Shown in pieces: positions 35,152 through 47,439 of a stretch of DNA of 56,812 bases (its first letter is position 1; every line of letters starts with the position of its first letter). The notes below the pieces were generated by a model. The model did no database searches. It was not told the origin of the DNA and saw nothing but the letters and a program-made list of their open reading frames with translations. Source of the DNA: Actinomycetales bacterium (lineage in GTDB: Bacteria > Actinomycetota > Actinomycetes > Actinomycetales > Dermatophilaceae); the NCBI GenBank assembly GCA_012729695.1, contig JAAYCP010000238.1, positions 1 to 56,812 of the forward strand. Direction: 5' to 3'. The position numbers were made by a program, and so were the translations under genes.

Positions 35152-36255
35152 ATGATCATCGGCTGGGACGAGCAGGAAGGCGTCACCGGCGAGGAGAGCC
35201 GCGCGCGGGTGGCCATGCTCGCGCGCCTGCTTCCCGACGGTTTCGTCGCCGTCTCGGCGGACGGCATCGTGCGCAGCGCGAACGCACGGGCCGCCGCGGT
35301 CTGCGGGGTTGCCGAGGACAGCCTGGTCGGGCAGTCGGTCCGCGAGGTGCTCGACTTCCAGGACATGGAGGGCAACAGCTACTGGGAGATGTCCGACCCG
35401 GCGCGGGCCCTGCGCATCACGACCGGGCACCGCGAGCGGATGCTCATGCATCCGAGCGGAAGGGTCGTCCTGCTGACCGCCCGCTACCTCCGCACCCCGG
35501 ACGGGGCGCTCTTCGGCTGCGTCCTCGGTCTGCGGGACGCCGCGGAGCGGATGCGCGCCGAGCGGAAGATGGCGGACCTCGTCGCAACGGTCGCGCACGA
35601 GCTGAAGTCGCCGATCGCGAGCATGACCGGCTTCACGAACAGCCTCCTGCGGCACTGGGACCGCTTCGCGGACGATGACAAGCAGGTCATGCTGCGCACG
35701 ATCCAGAACGACGGGGCGCGGGTGATGCGCCTGGTCGCCGACCTGCTCGACGTGTCCTTCATCGATGCCAGGTCCCTGTCGCTGCGGCCTCAGCTCGTGG
35801 ACCCGGCGGTGCTCTTCGCGGACCAGGTGACCCGCAGGGTGGCGAGGGGAGAGAGCGAGGAGCGATTCGTCGTCGATGTCCCTGACGGCCTCCCCGAGCT
35901 GTGGGCGGACCCGGATCGGGTCGAGCAGATCCTCACCAACCTCGTCGACAACGCGGTACGCCACGGCGCCGGCCGGGTGTTCCTGGAGGCGGCTGCGCAT
36001 CATCTCGACGGCGAGCCGGCCGTCGCAGTGCGGATCGGCGACGAGGGGGACGGCATCCCCGAGGAGCACCGCGAGCTCGTCTTCTCCCGCTACTGGCAGG
36101 GTGGCTCCCGCGCCGGGACCGGGATCGGCCTGTACATCGTGCGCGGCCTCGTCGAAGCCCACGGCGGCACCGTGCAGGTCGGAGAGCACGACGGCGGCGG
36201 AGCGCGGATCGAGGTGCTGCTTCCTGCCGGCGAGCCTGAGCACCTCAGGGACTAG
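35152..36255 (+). CDS. Orphan PAS-domain sensor histidine kinase
   Basis: A 367-residue cytosolic kinase without transmembrane segments. Residues about 20-130 are a PAS sensor (LLPDGFVAVSADGIVRSANARAAAV). The dimerisation domain has His149 in VAHELKSP; the ATP domain shows N box LTNLVDNAVRHG, G1 DEGDGIPEE and G2 GTGIGLYIV. No response regulator gene is adjacent, so the partner lies elsewhere. In other actinobacteria a similar kinase sits between trmH and pheS; here the FAD oxidoreductase, HTTM and MFS genes intervene. The PAS ligand is unknown. Confidence 0.92.
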   Translation: MIIGWDEQEGVTGEESRARVAMLARLLPDGFVAVSADGIVRSANARAAAVCGVAEDSLVGQSVREVLDFQDMEGNSYWEMSDPARALRITTGHRERMLMHPSGRVVLLTARYLRTPDGALFGCVLGLRDAAERMRAERKMADLVATVAHELKSPIASMTGFTNSLLRHWDRFADDDKQVMLRTIQNDGARVMRLVADLLDVSFIDARSLSLRPQLVDPAVLFADQVTRRVARGESEERFVVDVPDGLPELWADPDRVEQILTNLVDNAVRHGAGRVFLEAAAHHLDGEPAVAVRIGDEGDGIPEEHRELVFSRYWQGGSRAGTGIGLYIVRGLVEAHGGTVQVGEHDGGGARIEVLLPAGEPEHLRD

Positions 36256-36258
36256 CCT
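36253..36258 (+). promoter_or_regulatory. -10 hexamer for the FAD oxidoreductase gene
   Basis: TAGCCT ends 7 nt before the ATG at 36266 and starts in the kinase stop codon; leaderless architecture. Confidence 0.5.
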
Positions 36259-36265
36259 ACAAAGA

Positions 36266-37741
36266 ATGGAGCAGGCGGACGTCGTCGTCGTCGGATCGGG
36301 GCCGAACGGCATGGCCGCCGCCGTCACGATGGCCCGGGGCGGTCTCGAGGTGCTCGTCATCGAGGGTCAGGAGACGATCGGGGGCGGGGCTCGCACGCTG
36401 GACCTGGGCCTCGAGGTGGGGATGCGCCACGACGTGTGCTCCGCCGTGCATCCGATGGCCCTTGCCAGCCCCTTCCTGCGCGACTTCGACCTGCGAGCCC
36501 GCGGGGTGGAGCTGGCCGTCCCGGAGCTGTCGTACGCCCAGCCCCTGGACGGCGGCCGGGTCGGCCTCGCGTGGCACGACCTGGACCGCACGGTCGCCGG
36601 CCTCGGCGTCGACGGGAGTGCCTGGCGCAGCCTCTTCGAGCCGCTGGTCGAGCGCAGCGATGCCGTCGTCGCCCTCTCGATGGGGGACAAGAGGTCGGTC
36701 CCGCGCGAGCTCATGGACGGCGCCAGCGGCCTGCGGGCTGCGCTCGGTCTCGCGCGCGGCATCCTGACCCAGGGTACCCGCGCCTGGAACCGCGCGTTCG
36801 AGGACGACGTGGCACCCGCGTTGCTCACCGGCGTTGCGGCCCATGCCATCGCTCCGGTGCCCGGTCTGGCACCGGCCGGGGCGGCACTGCTGCTCGCCAC
36901 CCTCGCGCACTCCGTCGGGTGGCCCATACCCATCGGCGGCAGCCAGGCGATCATCGACGCGCTCGTGGCCGACCTCCGGGCCCACGGTGGAGGCCTGCGC
37001 ACCGGCGCCCCGGTGAGCTCCTGGCGGGAGCTTCCCGCCGCCCGCGCATACCTGCTGGACACGTCCCCGCGGGCTGCGGCCGAGATCTGGGGTGACCTGC
37101 TGCCGCCACGGGCTGTGAGGTCACTTCGGCGGTTCCGGTACGGCGACGCCGCGGCGAAGGTCGACTTCGTGCTCTCCGGGCCGGTCCCCTGGGAGACGCC
37201 AGAGACCGGCCAGGCCGGCACGGTCCACGTCGGGGGGACCCGAGTGGAGATGGCCGCCGCAGAGTCGTCCGTCGCCGCGGGCCGGCATGCGGAGCAGCCG
37301 ATGGTGCTGCTGAGCGACCCGACGACGGCCGACCCGGGACGTGAGCTGGGCGGTCTGCGGCCGCTGTGGACCTACGCCCATGTGCCGCATGGCTCGGATC
37401 GCGATGTGACCGAGGACGTGACCCGGCAGATCGAGCGCTTCGCTCCCGGGTTCCGAGACCTCGTCGTCGCCTCACGCTGTGTGCCGGCCGCGGAGATGGA
37501 GCGCCACAACGCCAACTACATCGGAGGCGATATCGCAACCGGTGCCGTCACCGTGCCGCGGATGCTGACGGGAGTGCGGCCCGCCTGGAACCCGTACGAG
37601 GTCGGCGTGCCCGGTGTGTATCTGTGCTCATCCTCGGTCCCTCCCGGCCCGGGGGTGCACGGGATGGGCGGGTGGTTCGCCGCCCGTCACGCCCTGCGCC
37701 AGCGGTTCGGAATCAGTCGGCCGCCAGTGCTGGCTCCCTGA
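36266..37741 (+). CDS. FAD-dependent oxidoreductase, phytoene desaturase-like
   Basis: A 491-residue flavoprotein of the amine oxidase/phytoene desaturase group. The dinucleotide-binding fold is at the N-terminus (VVVVGSGPNGMAAAVTMARGG, then EGQETIGGGARTLDL), and the C-terminal FAD block is PGPGVHGMGGWFAARHAL. There are no carotenoid synthesis genes nearby, so a carotenoid role is not supported; related genes in actinobacteria are of unknown substrate. The ATG at 36266 fits the -10 box. Its last 114 nt overlap, on the opposite strand, the end of the HTTM gene. Confidence 0.9.
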   Translation: MEQADVVVVGSGPNGMAAAVTMARGGLEVLVIEGQETIGGGARTLDLGLEVGMRHDVCSAVHPMALASPFLRDFDLRARGVELAVPELSYAQPLDGGRVGLAWHDLDRTVAGLGVDGSAWRSLFEPLVERSDAVVALSMGDKRSVPRELMDGASGLRAALGLARGILTQGTRAWNRAFEDDVAPALLTGVAAHAIAPVPGLAPAGAALLLATLAHSVGWPIPIGGSQAIIDALVADLRAHGGGLRTGAPVSSWRELPAARAYLLDTSPRAAAEIWGDLLPPRAVRSLRRFRYGDAAAKVDFVLSGPVPWETPETGQAGTVHVGGTRVEMAAAESSVAAGRHAEQPMVLLSDPTTADPGRELGGLRPLWTYAHVPHGSDRDVTEDVTRQIERFAPGFRDLVVASRCVPAAEMERHNANYIGGDIATGAVTVPRMLTGVRPAWNPYEVGVPGVYLCSSSVPPGPGVHGMGGWFAARHALRQRFGISRPPVLAP

Positions 37742-38602
37742 CCCCACGTCGAGCGTTCGCCACCGCTCGAGGGGCAGGAAGGCAGCCCAGCAGACCACGG
37801 TCGGCAGGAAGTGGATCCCGAGAGCCGCGAAGGTGAGCAGGTGGAAGCCGCAGAAGGTGGCGATGGCCAGATAGAGCCAGCGCCCTCGCAACCACAGCAC
37901 GGCCGGTGCGGCGAACTCGATCGCGAGCAAGCCCCACTGACCGACCCGCAGCAGCAGCGGAACCTCCAGCGTCCATCGGACGAGGTCTGAACCGCGACGC
38001 ATGATCGCCCACACGAAGACCGCCGAGTTGGCCCAGGCGGCCGGAGACCCGGCGCGCAACGTCTTGAGCACAGCCGAGCCGAAGTAGGTTGCTACGACGG
38101 CGATCTGGACGCAGCGCAGCGCCCATCCGGCGGCCTCGCTGGCCGTGCGGTCGTGGAGGGTCGCGACCCCCGCCGTGGGGAGCACGGTGACCGCGACCAT
38201 CATCGCGAGGTGGTCGTGGCTGACGTAGCCGAACCCCATCGAGTTGAGCATCCATACCCAGAACGTTGCGGCCAGCAGCCACCCCGTCGTGCGCTGCAGC
38301 CGGCCGAGGAAGACCGCGGCGAGGGCTGCGACCACCAGCGCGAGGATCGCCCACTGGAGCGCGGTGGCCACGCCCACACTCAGCGGCGGCAGCTGCACGG
38401 CCCGAGCCAGCCACGTGGGGCGGTACAGCTCAGGGACATAGGAGTGCGGGATGACACTGGCCCTGATCCAGAGCACCTCCAGCGGGATGAAGGCGTAGAC
38501 GAGCAGTCGGAACGCGGCCAGTCTGGCGCGTGGCACCGGCGCGACGAACCATTGCAGGACACCGGCTCCTCTGCCCGCGGCCGCACCTGCGGTCACGCTC
38601 AT
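37628..38602 (-). CDS. HTTM-domain multi-pass membrane protein
   Basis: A 324-residue membrane protein with about six to seven hydrophobic helices. The RLAAFRLLVYAFIPLEVLWIRA start, VSHDHLAMM and VGQWGLLAIEFAAP patterns match HTTM-family proteins, related to vitamin K-dependent gamma-carboxylase. The catalytic role in bacteria is uncertain. The ATG at 38602 overlaps the upstream stop as ATGA, so it is coupled to the small membrane-anchored protein. The C-terminal 38 residues lie within the convergent FAD gene; a real overlap is likely, but this tail may be poorly conserved. Confidence 0.82.
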   Translation of the reverse strand: MSVTAGAAAGRGAGVLQWFVAPVPRARLAAFRLLVYAFIPLEVLWIRASVIPHSYVPELYRPTWLARAVQLPPLSVGVATALQWAILALVVAALAAVFLGRLQRTTGWLLAATFWVWMLNSMGFGYVSHDHLAMMVAVTVLPTAGVATLHDRTASEAAGWALRCVQIAVVATYFGSAVLKTLRAGSPAAWANSAVFVWAIMRRGSDLVRWTLEVPLLLRVGQWGLLAIEFAAPAVLWLRGRWLYLAIATFCGFHLLTFAALGIHFLPTVVCWAAFLPLERWRTLDVGSGSQHWRPTDSEPLAQGVTGGEPPAHPVHPRAGRDRG

Positions 38603-39069
38603 CGCTGCACGGTCCACTCGGCCAGGGTGAGGATGTGCGGTGCTCCGATAACACGGCCGTCCCGGAGCTGCTGGACCGAGCGGCGTAGGTAGAGGACCTG
38701 CGGCTGTGGGCGGTCCGGGCGCAGCTCGGCATAGGCGTCCGCGATCGCCTGCAGGAGGGACGGGTCGTCGACGAAGCGACCCAGCTGTCCCTCGATCTCG
38801 CCTCGCGCGACGCCGGTCGAGCGGTGCGACAGACCGAGCCCACGCGGCGCGTTCTCCCCGGCGAACCGGGCTTCGAGATAGACCGAGCGCACCGAGCCGT
38901 TGAGATCCTTGGGCGCGCCGTACTGGGACAGCGAACCGAGCGGGAAGTAGTCATCCGTGTCGACGAATTGTGCTGCGATGAGGACTGTCACACACGCGAG
39001 GACGCAGGACAGGCGCCAGGTCAGGCTGCGGCGGCTGAGCCGCTCGGGCAGCGCGCTCGGGGAGGGCAC
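38599..39069 (-). CDS. Membrane-anchored partner of the HTTM protein, unknown function
   Basis: A 156-residue protein: a basic N-terminus, one hydrophobic segment at about 16-33 (LSCVLACVTVLIAAQ) and a 120-residue soluble domain containing DDYFPLGSLSQYG and QVLYLRRSVQQLRDG. The stop overlaps the HTTM start as ATGA. I start at the GTG at 39069, after a TATCGT hexamer; the frame runs further up to 39240 but would cross the divergent MFS promoter. Pairing of HTTM proteins with small anchored partners has been seen in actinobacteria, but its task is not known. Confidence 0.7.
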   Translation of the reverse strand: MPSPSALPERLSRRSLTWRLSCVLACVTVLIAAQFVDTDDYFPLGSLSQYGAPKDLNGSVRSVYLEARFAGENAPRGLGLSHRSTGVARGEIEGQLGRFVDDPSLLQAIADAYAELRPDRPQPQVLYLRRSVQQLRDGRVIGAPHILTLAEWTVQR

Positions 39070-39114
39070 ACCCGACGATATCTCGCGACGGCGTCGTCTC
39101 CACCCGCCTTCGCC

Positions 39115-39120
39115 TACGAT
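39115..39120 (+). promoter_or_regulatory. -10 hexamer for the MFS transporter gene
   Basis: TACGAT ends 6 nt before the GTG at 39127 and so points to that start, not the GTG at 39121. Confidence 0.45.
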
Positions 39121-39126
39121 GTGCCG

Positions 39127-40332
39127 GTGCTCCGCCAGTACCGCGACGTCGTGGCCATCTCGACGATCCGGACCGCCATCCTCGTCGGCTTCCTGGCTCG
39201 GCTGCCGCTGTTCGGTGCCGGAGTCGTCGTCACCCTCCATGTCGTGCGCAGTCTGGAGCGCTCCTACACCGAGGCCGGAATCGCGGGCGCGGCCCTCGTC
39301 CTCGCCATCGCCGTCGCGGGCCCGTGGCGTGGCCGGCTCCTCGACCGCTACGGCCTGCGCAGAGTCCTCGTCCCCTCGATCGTCGTCCAGAGTGGGTATG
39401 CGCTCGTCGCCCCGTTCCTCGAGTTCGGCACGTTCCTCATCGCCCAGATCGTGGCCGGGCTGTTCTTCATCCCCGTCCAGGCGATCCTGCGCCAGACGGT
39501 CATGGCCGCCGCGGCGCAGAGCCAGCGCCGCACGGTCCTCTCGCTGGACGGCGTCGTGCTCGAGATCAGCGCCGGGCTGGGCCCGGCGATCGCCGTCGCT
39601 GCCGCGACGACGTGGAACACCTCCTACGTGCTGGCCGGGGTCTTCTGGGCGAGCGTGCTCGCCGGCATCATCCTCTATGTCGTCAACCTTCCCCTGCGCC
39701 GCAGCCCCAGCTCATCCGAGGAGCCGGCCCAGGAGCTGGGCGCTCCCCGACCGTCCACACGGACCTGGTTCGGCCTCGCCGTGGGCGCCCTCCTCCTCGG
39801 CGCGGTGACGAGCACCGTCGTCTTCGCCGGGACGGACCTGTCCACCGTCGGCATTCTCAACGAGGTCGGCAAGGCGTCCTCGATCGGCTGGGTGCTGGCG
39901 CTGTGGGCGCTCGGCTCCCTCATCGGTGGACTCGTCTACGGTGGCCTTGCCCGACCGATCAGCCCGTTCCTGCTGCTTGCAGCCCTTGGTGCCGTGACCA
40001 TGCTGCCGGCGCTGAGCACCGGCACGCTCAGCCTCGGCCTGCTGCTGCTCGTCGCGGGGCTGCTCGGTCAGCCGACCATCACCGCGGCCCTGGAGCAGCT
40101 CGTCGATCGGGTGCCCGAGGTGGCCCGGGGTGAGGCGATGGGCTGGCACTCGACGGCGATGACCTCGGGGCTCGCGCTCGGCGCGCCGCTCAGTGGTGCA
40201 GCCATCGACCGGTGGGGCGGTGCCGGAGGGTTCGTGCTCGTCGGGCTCCTCGGGTTCGTTGCCGGCCTGAGCCTGTGGGGGCTATCCCGCCTCAGACCAG
40301 GTCCTCGACCCGCGACTTCGGGCGGCCGATGA
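39127..40332 (+). CDS. Major facilitator superfamily transporter
   Basis: A 401-residue transporter with about 12 transmembrane helices in two halves. The loop between helices 2 and 3 reads GPWRGRLLDRYGLRRVLVP, the MFS motif A (GxxxDRxGRR-like). The central cytosolic loop is near residue 190 (LRRSPSSSEEPAQE). Substrate is unknown; drug or metabolite export is common in this branch. The start is chosen by the leaderless -10 box. The last 41 nt overlap the convergent arsC-like gene. Confidence 0.88.
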   Translation: MLRQYRDVVAISTIRTAILVGFLARLPLFGAGVVVTLHVVRSLERSYTEAGIAGAALVLAIAVAGPWRGRLLDRYGLRRVLVPSIVVQSGYALVAPFLEFGTFLIAQIVAGLFFIPVQAILRQTVMAAAAQSQRRTVLSLDGVVLEISAGLGPAIAVAAATTWNTSYVLAGVFWASVLAGIILYVVNLPLRRSPSSSEEPAQELGAPRPSTRTWFGLAVGALLLGAVTSTVVFAGTDLSTVGILNEVGKASSIGWVLALWALGSLIGGLVYGGLARPISPFLLLAALGAVTMLPALSTGTLSLGLLLLVAGLLGQPTITAALEQLVDRVPEVARGEAMGWHSTAMTSGLALGAPLSGAAIDRWGGAGGFVLVGLLGFVAGLSLWGLSRLRPGPRPATSGGR

Positions 40333-40657
40333 AGGCCCGGTCCGACGTGATGAGGACCGGCCGCTGCATGACCTCGGGATGCGCGAGCAGGGTCCGGATG
40401 ACGCCCTCGGTGTCGGCGACGTCCGCCTCCGTGAGCCCGGCCCTCTCAAAGCCCTGGTCGCGGCGCACGAGCTCGGTCACGGGGTCCTCGAGCTTGGCGA
40501 TGAGCTCGCGCAGGGCCACCTCGTCGAGCGGCTCGTCGAGGTACCGGATCTCGGTATGCGCGACGCCGGCTTCCGCAAGGGTCTCCACCGCATACCTCGA
40601 GGTCGAGCAGCGGGGGTTGTGCAGCACCGTCAGGTCCGGCTCGGGCGACTCGCTCAT
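40292..40657 (-). CDS. arsC: Arsenate reductase (ArsC glutaredoxin type) family
   Basis: A 121-residue thioredoxin-fold protein. HNPRCSTSR holds the catalytic Cys17; the C-terminal [13 protein letters not shown] block carries the arginines that bind oxyanion in E. coli ArsC. There are no arsR, arsB or acr3 genes nearby, so arsenate may not be the real substrate. Its ATG overlaps the trpB-like stop as ATGA (40654-40657), which couples it to that gene. Family assignment is firm; physiological role is not. Confidence 0.88.
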   Translation of the reverse strand: MSESPEPDLTVLHNPRCSTSRYAVETLAEAGVAHTEIRYLDEPLDEVALRELIAKLEDPVTELVRRDQGFERAGLTEADVADTEGVIRTLLAHPEVMQRPVLITSDRAFIGRPKSRVEDLV

Positions 40658-41991
40658 GCCTGGTCTCCTGCCCGCGCGAGGTAGTCCTGGTAGGCGGGCA
40701 GGTCGAGGACGCCGGTCCCGGAGAGACCGATGAGGATCGACTTCTCCTCGCCGGACTCGGCGCAGGCGCGCGCCTCCCGCAGCGCGGCAGCCACCGCGTG
40801 GGTGGACTCCGGCGCCGGGATGAGCCCCTCGGAGCGGGCGAACTCGACGCCGGCGGCGAAGGCCTCGTCCTGCCCGACCGCCACCGCCTCCATGAGGCCG
40901 AGGTGCACGACGTGGCTGACCATCGGACTCATCGCGTGGTAGCGCAGGCCGCCGGCGTGGATCGGGTCCGGCACGAAGTCACGGCCGAGCGTGTACATCT
41001 TCATGAGCGGCGTCAGCCCCGCCACGTCGCCGTGGTCGTACTCGTAGCGGCCCTGGGTCATCGACGGGCAGGCCTCGGGCTCGACGGCGACGAGTCGGCT
41101 CGTGGTGCGACCGGCGAGGTTCTCGCGCAGGAGCGGGAAGGTCAGGCCGGCGAGGTTGGAACCGCCGCCGGCGCACCCGAAGACGACATCGGCCTGCGGC
41201 TCGCCGAACATCGCGAGCTGCTTGAGGACCTCCTCGCCGATGACCGTCTGGTGCAGCATGACGTGGTTGAGCACCGAGCCGAGCGCATACCGGGCCTCGG
41301 GGTCGGTCGCCGCGGCCTCGACGGCCTCGGAGACCGCCATGCCCAGTGAGCCGGTGGTGTCCGGGAAGTCCTTGCGCATCTGCCGGCCGGACTCGGTGAG
41401 CTCGGAGGGGGAGGAGTGGATCGTCGAGCCGTAGGTCTCGATCATCATCCGCCGGTAGGGCTTGGACTCGTAGGAGGCCGCGACCTGCCACACCTCACAG
41501 GTCATGCCGAAGAGAGCACACGCCATCGACAGTGCACTGCCCCACTGGCCGGCGCCGGTCTCGGTCGTGATCTTCGAGACCCCGTCGACGTGGTTGTAGT
41601 ACGCCTGGGCCACAGCCGTGTTCGGCTTGTGCGAGCCGACCGGGGACACGCCCTCGTACTTGTAGTAGATCCGCGCGGGTGTGCCGAGCGCCCGCTCCAG
41701 GCCGCGGGCCCGGTACAGCGGGGAGGGGCGCCACAGCTTGTAGATGTCCCGCACCGGCTCCGGGATCTCGATGAACCGCTCGGGGCTCACCTCCTGGGCG
41801 ATGAGCCCCATCGGGAAGAGCGGAGCCAGGTCATCCGGTCCGACGGGCTCCTTGGTGCCCGGGTGCAGGTGCGGCGGCAGCGGCTCCGGCAGGTCGGGCA
41901 GGAGGTTGTACCAGTGGGTCGGGATCTCGCTCTCGGGCAGGACTGCCTTGCGCAGCTCCGAAGCGGTCCCGGTGCTCAGGGTGTCGGTCAT
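40654..41991 (-). CDS. trpB2: TrpB2-type tryptophan synthase beta-like PLP enzyme
   Basis: A 445-residue PLP enzyme of the TrpB2 branch, longer than the approximately 400-residue TrpB1. PLP Lys122 is in GSHKPNTA; the substrate region is [10 protein letters not shown] and the phosphate loop [12 protein letters not shown]. TrpB2 enzymes convert indole plus serine to tryptophan, usually without TrpA, possibly salvaging indole. The N-terminus is extended ([20 protein letters not shown]), characteristic of the type. The ATG at 41991 follows a TATGGT -10 box; the same frame reads on antisense through pheS to 43305, which I reject. An arsC-like gene follows, coupled by ATGA. Confidence 0.92.
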   Translation of the reverse strand: MTDTLSTGTASELRKAVLPESEIPTHWYNLLPDLPEPLPPHLHPGTKEPVGPDDLAPLFPMGLIAQEVSPERFIEIPEPVRDIYKLWRPSPLYRARGLERALGTPARIYYKYEGVSPVGSHKPNTAVAQAYYNHVDGVSKITTETGAGQWGSALSMACALFGMTCEVWQVAASYESKPYRRMMIETYGSTIHSSPSELTESGRQMRKDFPDTTGSLGMAVSEAVEAAATDPEARYALGSVLNHVMLHQTVIGEEVLKQLAMFGEPQADVVFGCAGGGSNLAGLTFPLLRENLAGRTTSRLVAVEPEACPSMTQGRYEYDHGDVAGLTPLMKMYTLGRDFVPDPIHAGGLRYHAMSPMVSHVVHLGLMEAVAVGQDEAFAAGVEFARSEGLIPAPESTHAVAAALREARACAESGEEKSILIGLSGTGVLDLPAYQDYLARAGDQA

Positions 41992-41997
41992 GCCGTC

Positions 41998-42003
41998 ACC
42001 ATA
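41998..42003 (-). promoter_or_regulatory. -10 hexamer for trpB2
   Basis: On the minus strand TATGGT ends 6 nt before the ATG at 41991; leaderless architecture. The divergent pheS start is about 200 nt away. Confidence 0.5.
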
Positions 42004-42048
42004 GAGGCGATAGGCTGGCCCGCGATGAGTGGTCGCCGATTTAGCTAG

Positions 42049-43302
<1,254 letters not shown>

Positions 43303-43303
43303 C

Positions 43304-45865
43304 ATGCGAGTCCCACTTGACTGGCTGCGGGAGTACGTCGACGTCCCCGCCGACGCGACCGCCGAGTCGGTTGCGGCCGACCTCGTCCGGGTCGGGCTCG
43401 AGGAGGAGGCCTACCACCGTGCCGGGGTGACCGGTCCGCTCGTCGTCGGGCGGGTCCTCACCCTCGAGAAGGAGCCGCAGAAGAACGGCAAGGTCATCAG
43501 CTGGTGCACCGTGGACGTCGGCGACGCGAACGGCACCGGGGAGCCGCAGGGGATCGTCTGCGGTGCCCACAACTTCGAGGTCGGTGACCTCGTGCCCGTC
43601 ATCCTGCCCGGAGGCACGGTGACGACCCCGCAGGGTCCGATGGAGGTGACGGCGCGCAAGACCTACGGCCACGTCTCGGCGGGCATGATCTGCTCCGAGC
43701 GCGAGCTCGGCCTCGGAGACGACCACGAGGGCATCATGGTGCTCACCGAGCGGTTCGCGGACGAACCCGACGTCCTGGCCCGGCTCGAGCCCGGCGCCGA
43801 CGCCATCCCGCTCCTCGGTCTGGACCGGGAGACCGTCGAGGTGAACGTCACCCCGGACCGCGGCTACTGCTTCTCGATCCGCGGTATCGCCCGGGAGTAC
43901 TCGCACTCGACGGGTGCGGCCTTCACCGATCCGGTCCTCGCCCTGTCCGCTGCGGCACCGGCGTCGAACGACAGCGGGTACGGCGTGCGACTGGAGGACG
44001 AGGCGCCTCTCAAGGGTCGCCCGGGGTGCACCCGGTACGTCGCCCGGATCGTGCGGGGCATCGATGTCTCCGCGCAGACCCCGAGCTGGATGCGGATGCG
44101 GCTGACCGAGGCGGGCATGCGCCCGATCTCCCTGCCGGTCGACGTCACCAACTACGTGATGCTCGGGCTCGGGCAGCCGTTGCACGCCTTCGACGCCGGA
44201 AGGCTGCAGGACGACATCGTCGTGCGCCGCGCCCGACCGGGCGAGACGATCACGACGCTCGACAGCGTCGTGCGCTCGCTCAGTACCGAGGACCTCCTCA
44301 TCACCGACGGCGGTCACACCCCGATCGCCATCGCGGGCGTGATGGGAGGTGAGGACACCGAGGTCAGCGACAGTACGACCGACGTCCTCCTCGAGTCCGC
44401 GACCTTCGATGCGGTGTCCATCGCCCGCACGGCCCGCAGGCACAAGCTGCTGAGCGAGGCGTCCAAGCGCTTCGAGCGGGGCGTCGACCCCGAGCTCGCT
44501 CCGGCTGCCGCCGAGCTGGCGATCCAGCTGCTCGTCCAGTACGGCGGCGGCACCGTCGATCCCGGCGTCACCGACGTGGGCACCCCCAGGCCGGTCGTGA
44601 CGATCGACCTGGACCCTGCATACCCGGCCCAGTTCGTCGGGGTGCACTACCCCGGTGACGTCGTGCGTCGGATCCTCACCGAGATCGGGTGCACCGTCGA
44701 GGAGGTGGAGGCACCTCGGGGGACGCGCTTGACCGTGACCCCGCCGTCGTGGCGGCCGGACCTGAGGACCCCGCCCGACCTCGTCGAGGAGATCGCCCGG
44801 ATCGACGGGTACGACAAGATCCCCTCGATCGTGCCGACCCCGCCGAGCGGCAGCGGCCTGACCCGGAGCCAACGTGGCCGACGGATCGCCGCCGAGATAC
44901 TCGCAGGCCAGGGCCTCAGCGAGGTCTGGAGCGCACCCTTCGTCGGAGACGCGCGCCACCAGGCCTTCGGCTGGGACGTCGACGAGGCCCGGGCGCGCAC
45001 AGTTCGCCTCCTCAACCCGCTCTCGGACGAGCAGCCGCTGATGCGGATCTCATTGCTCTCGACGATGGTCGACGCCCTCCTGCGCAACGTCGCCCGCGGC
45101 ACCAAGGACGTCGGGCTCTTCGAGATCGGTCTCGTCACCGCCCTGACCGGACCGCAGCGGGTCGCGCCGACCGAGGAGGTCGGCGTGCTGCCGAGCGCGG
45201 ACACCCTCGCCGCGATCCACGCCGCGATCCCGGAGCAGCCGAGGCACCTCGGCATCCTGCTCGCCGGCGATCGTGACCGCGCCGGGTGGTGGGGGAGCGG
45301 ACGACCCGCCGAGCTCGGAGACATCCTCGAGCTCGTGCGAGCCCTCGCGGAGGGTCTCGGTCCAGCCGTGTCCCTCGAGAGCGCCGCCGACGTCATGCCC
45401 TTCCACCCCGGACGGTGCGCGGCCGTGCATCTCGAGGACGGCCGGCTGCTGGGCCACGCCGGTGAGCTGCACCCGAAGGTCGTCGCAGCGATGGGCCTTC
45501 CCGCCCGGACCCTGGGCGCCGAGCTCGACCTCGACATGCTCATCGAGGCCGGGTCGAAGACCGTGCGTGCCCGCCCGGTCATCACCTCGCCGGTCGCCTA
45601 CAGCGACGTGGCGCTCGTCGTCGACGAGGCCGTCACGGCAGCAGCTGTCGAGGCGGCCCTGCGGGCCGGGGCAGGGGAGACGCTCGAGGACGTGCACCTC
45701 TTCGACCTCTACCGCGGTGACCAGATCGACGAGGGCAAGAAGTCGCTCGGGTACCACCTCACGTTCCGTGCCCCCGGGCGCACGCTGACGACCGAAGAGG
45801 TCTCCGCGCTGCGCGACGCTGCCGTCGCGGCCGCAGCACAGGAGGTCGGCGCGGTCCAGCGCTGA
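43304..45865 (+). CDS. pheT: Phenylalanyl-tRNA synthetase beta subunit
   Basis: An 853-residue beta subunit. The order is N-terminal domain, tRNA-binding EMAP-II-like domain (about 40-160), B3/B4 editing domain (near 215-400, [21 protein letters not shown]), B5 domain (about 405-480), a class II-like core ([28 protein letters not shown]), and a C-terminal ferredoxin-like anticodon-binding domain ([21 protein letters not shown]). Length is in the normal range. It starts 1 nt after pheS and is followed by a long nested hairpin before argC. Confidence 0.96.
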   Translation: MRVPLDWLREYVDVPADATAESVAADLVRVGLEEEAYHRAGVTGPLVVGRVLTLEKEPQKNGKVISWCTVDVGDANGTGEPQGIVCGAHNFEVGDLVPVILPGGTVTTPQGPMEVTARKTYGHVSAGMICSERELGLGDDHEGIMVLTERFADEPDVLARLEPGADAIPLLGLDRETVEVNVTPDRGYCFSIRGIAREYSHSTGAAFTDPVLALSAAAPASNDSGYGVRLEDEAPLKGRPGCTRYVARIVRGIDVSAQTPSWMRMRLTEAGMRPISLPVDVTNYVMLGLGQPLHAFDAGRLQDDIVVRRARPGETITTLDSVVRSLSTEDLLITDGGHTPIAIAGVMGGEDTEVSDSTTDVLLESATFDAVSIARTARRHKLLSEASKRFERGVDPELAPAAAELAIQLLVQYGGGTVDPGVTDVGTPRPVVTIDLDPAYPAQFVGVHYPGDVVRRILTEIGCTVEEVEAPRGTRLTVTPPSWRPDLRTPPDLVEEIARIDGYDKIPSIVPTPPSGSGLTRSQRGRRIAAEILAGQGLSEVWSAPFVGDARHQAFGWDVDEARARTVRLLNPLSDEQPLMRISLLSTMVDALLRNVARGTKDVGLFEIGLVTALTGPQRVAPTEEVGVLPSADTLAAIHAAIPEQPRHLGILLAGDRDRAGWWGSGRPAELGDILELVRALAEGLGPAVSLESAADVMPFHPGRCAAVHLEDGRLLGHAGELHPKVVAAMGLPARTLGAELDLDMLIEAGSKTVRARPVITSPVAYSDVALVVDEAVTAAAVEAALRAGAGETLEDVHLFDLYRGDQIDEGKKSLGYHLTFRAPGRTLTTEEVSALRDAAVAAAAQEVGAVQR

Positions 45866-45942
45866 CCCCGTGTTTGGTTCGTTCCCATCAGACCGGAGCG
45901 CTACAGCGCTCCGGTCGAGGGAGGAACGGCCCAAACACGGGG
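45866..45942. terminator. Nested hairpin after pheT
   Basis: Outer arms CCCCGTGTTTGG (45866-45877) and CCAAACACGGGG (45931-45942) are perfect complements. Inside, CGTTCC (45880-45885) pairs with GGAACG (45923-45928). In the centre GACCGGAGCGCT (45891-45902) pairs with AGCGCTCCGGTC (45905-45916). No T-run follows. It separates pheT from the arginine operon and may terminate or block processing. Confidence 0.65.
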
Positions 45943-45952
45943 AGGGGGCGAG

Positions 45953-47435
<1,483 letters not shown>

Positions 47436-47439
<4 letters not shown>

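Noticed and set aside
36266-37741. Carotenoid biosynthesis locus
   Set aside because: The oxidoreductase is phytoene desaturase-like, but no crtB, crtE or cyclase gene is nearby.
40292-40657. Arsenic-resistance operon
   Set aside because: Only an ArsC-family gene is present; no ArsR, ArsB/Acr3 or other resistance gene is adjacent.
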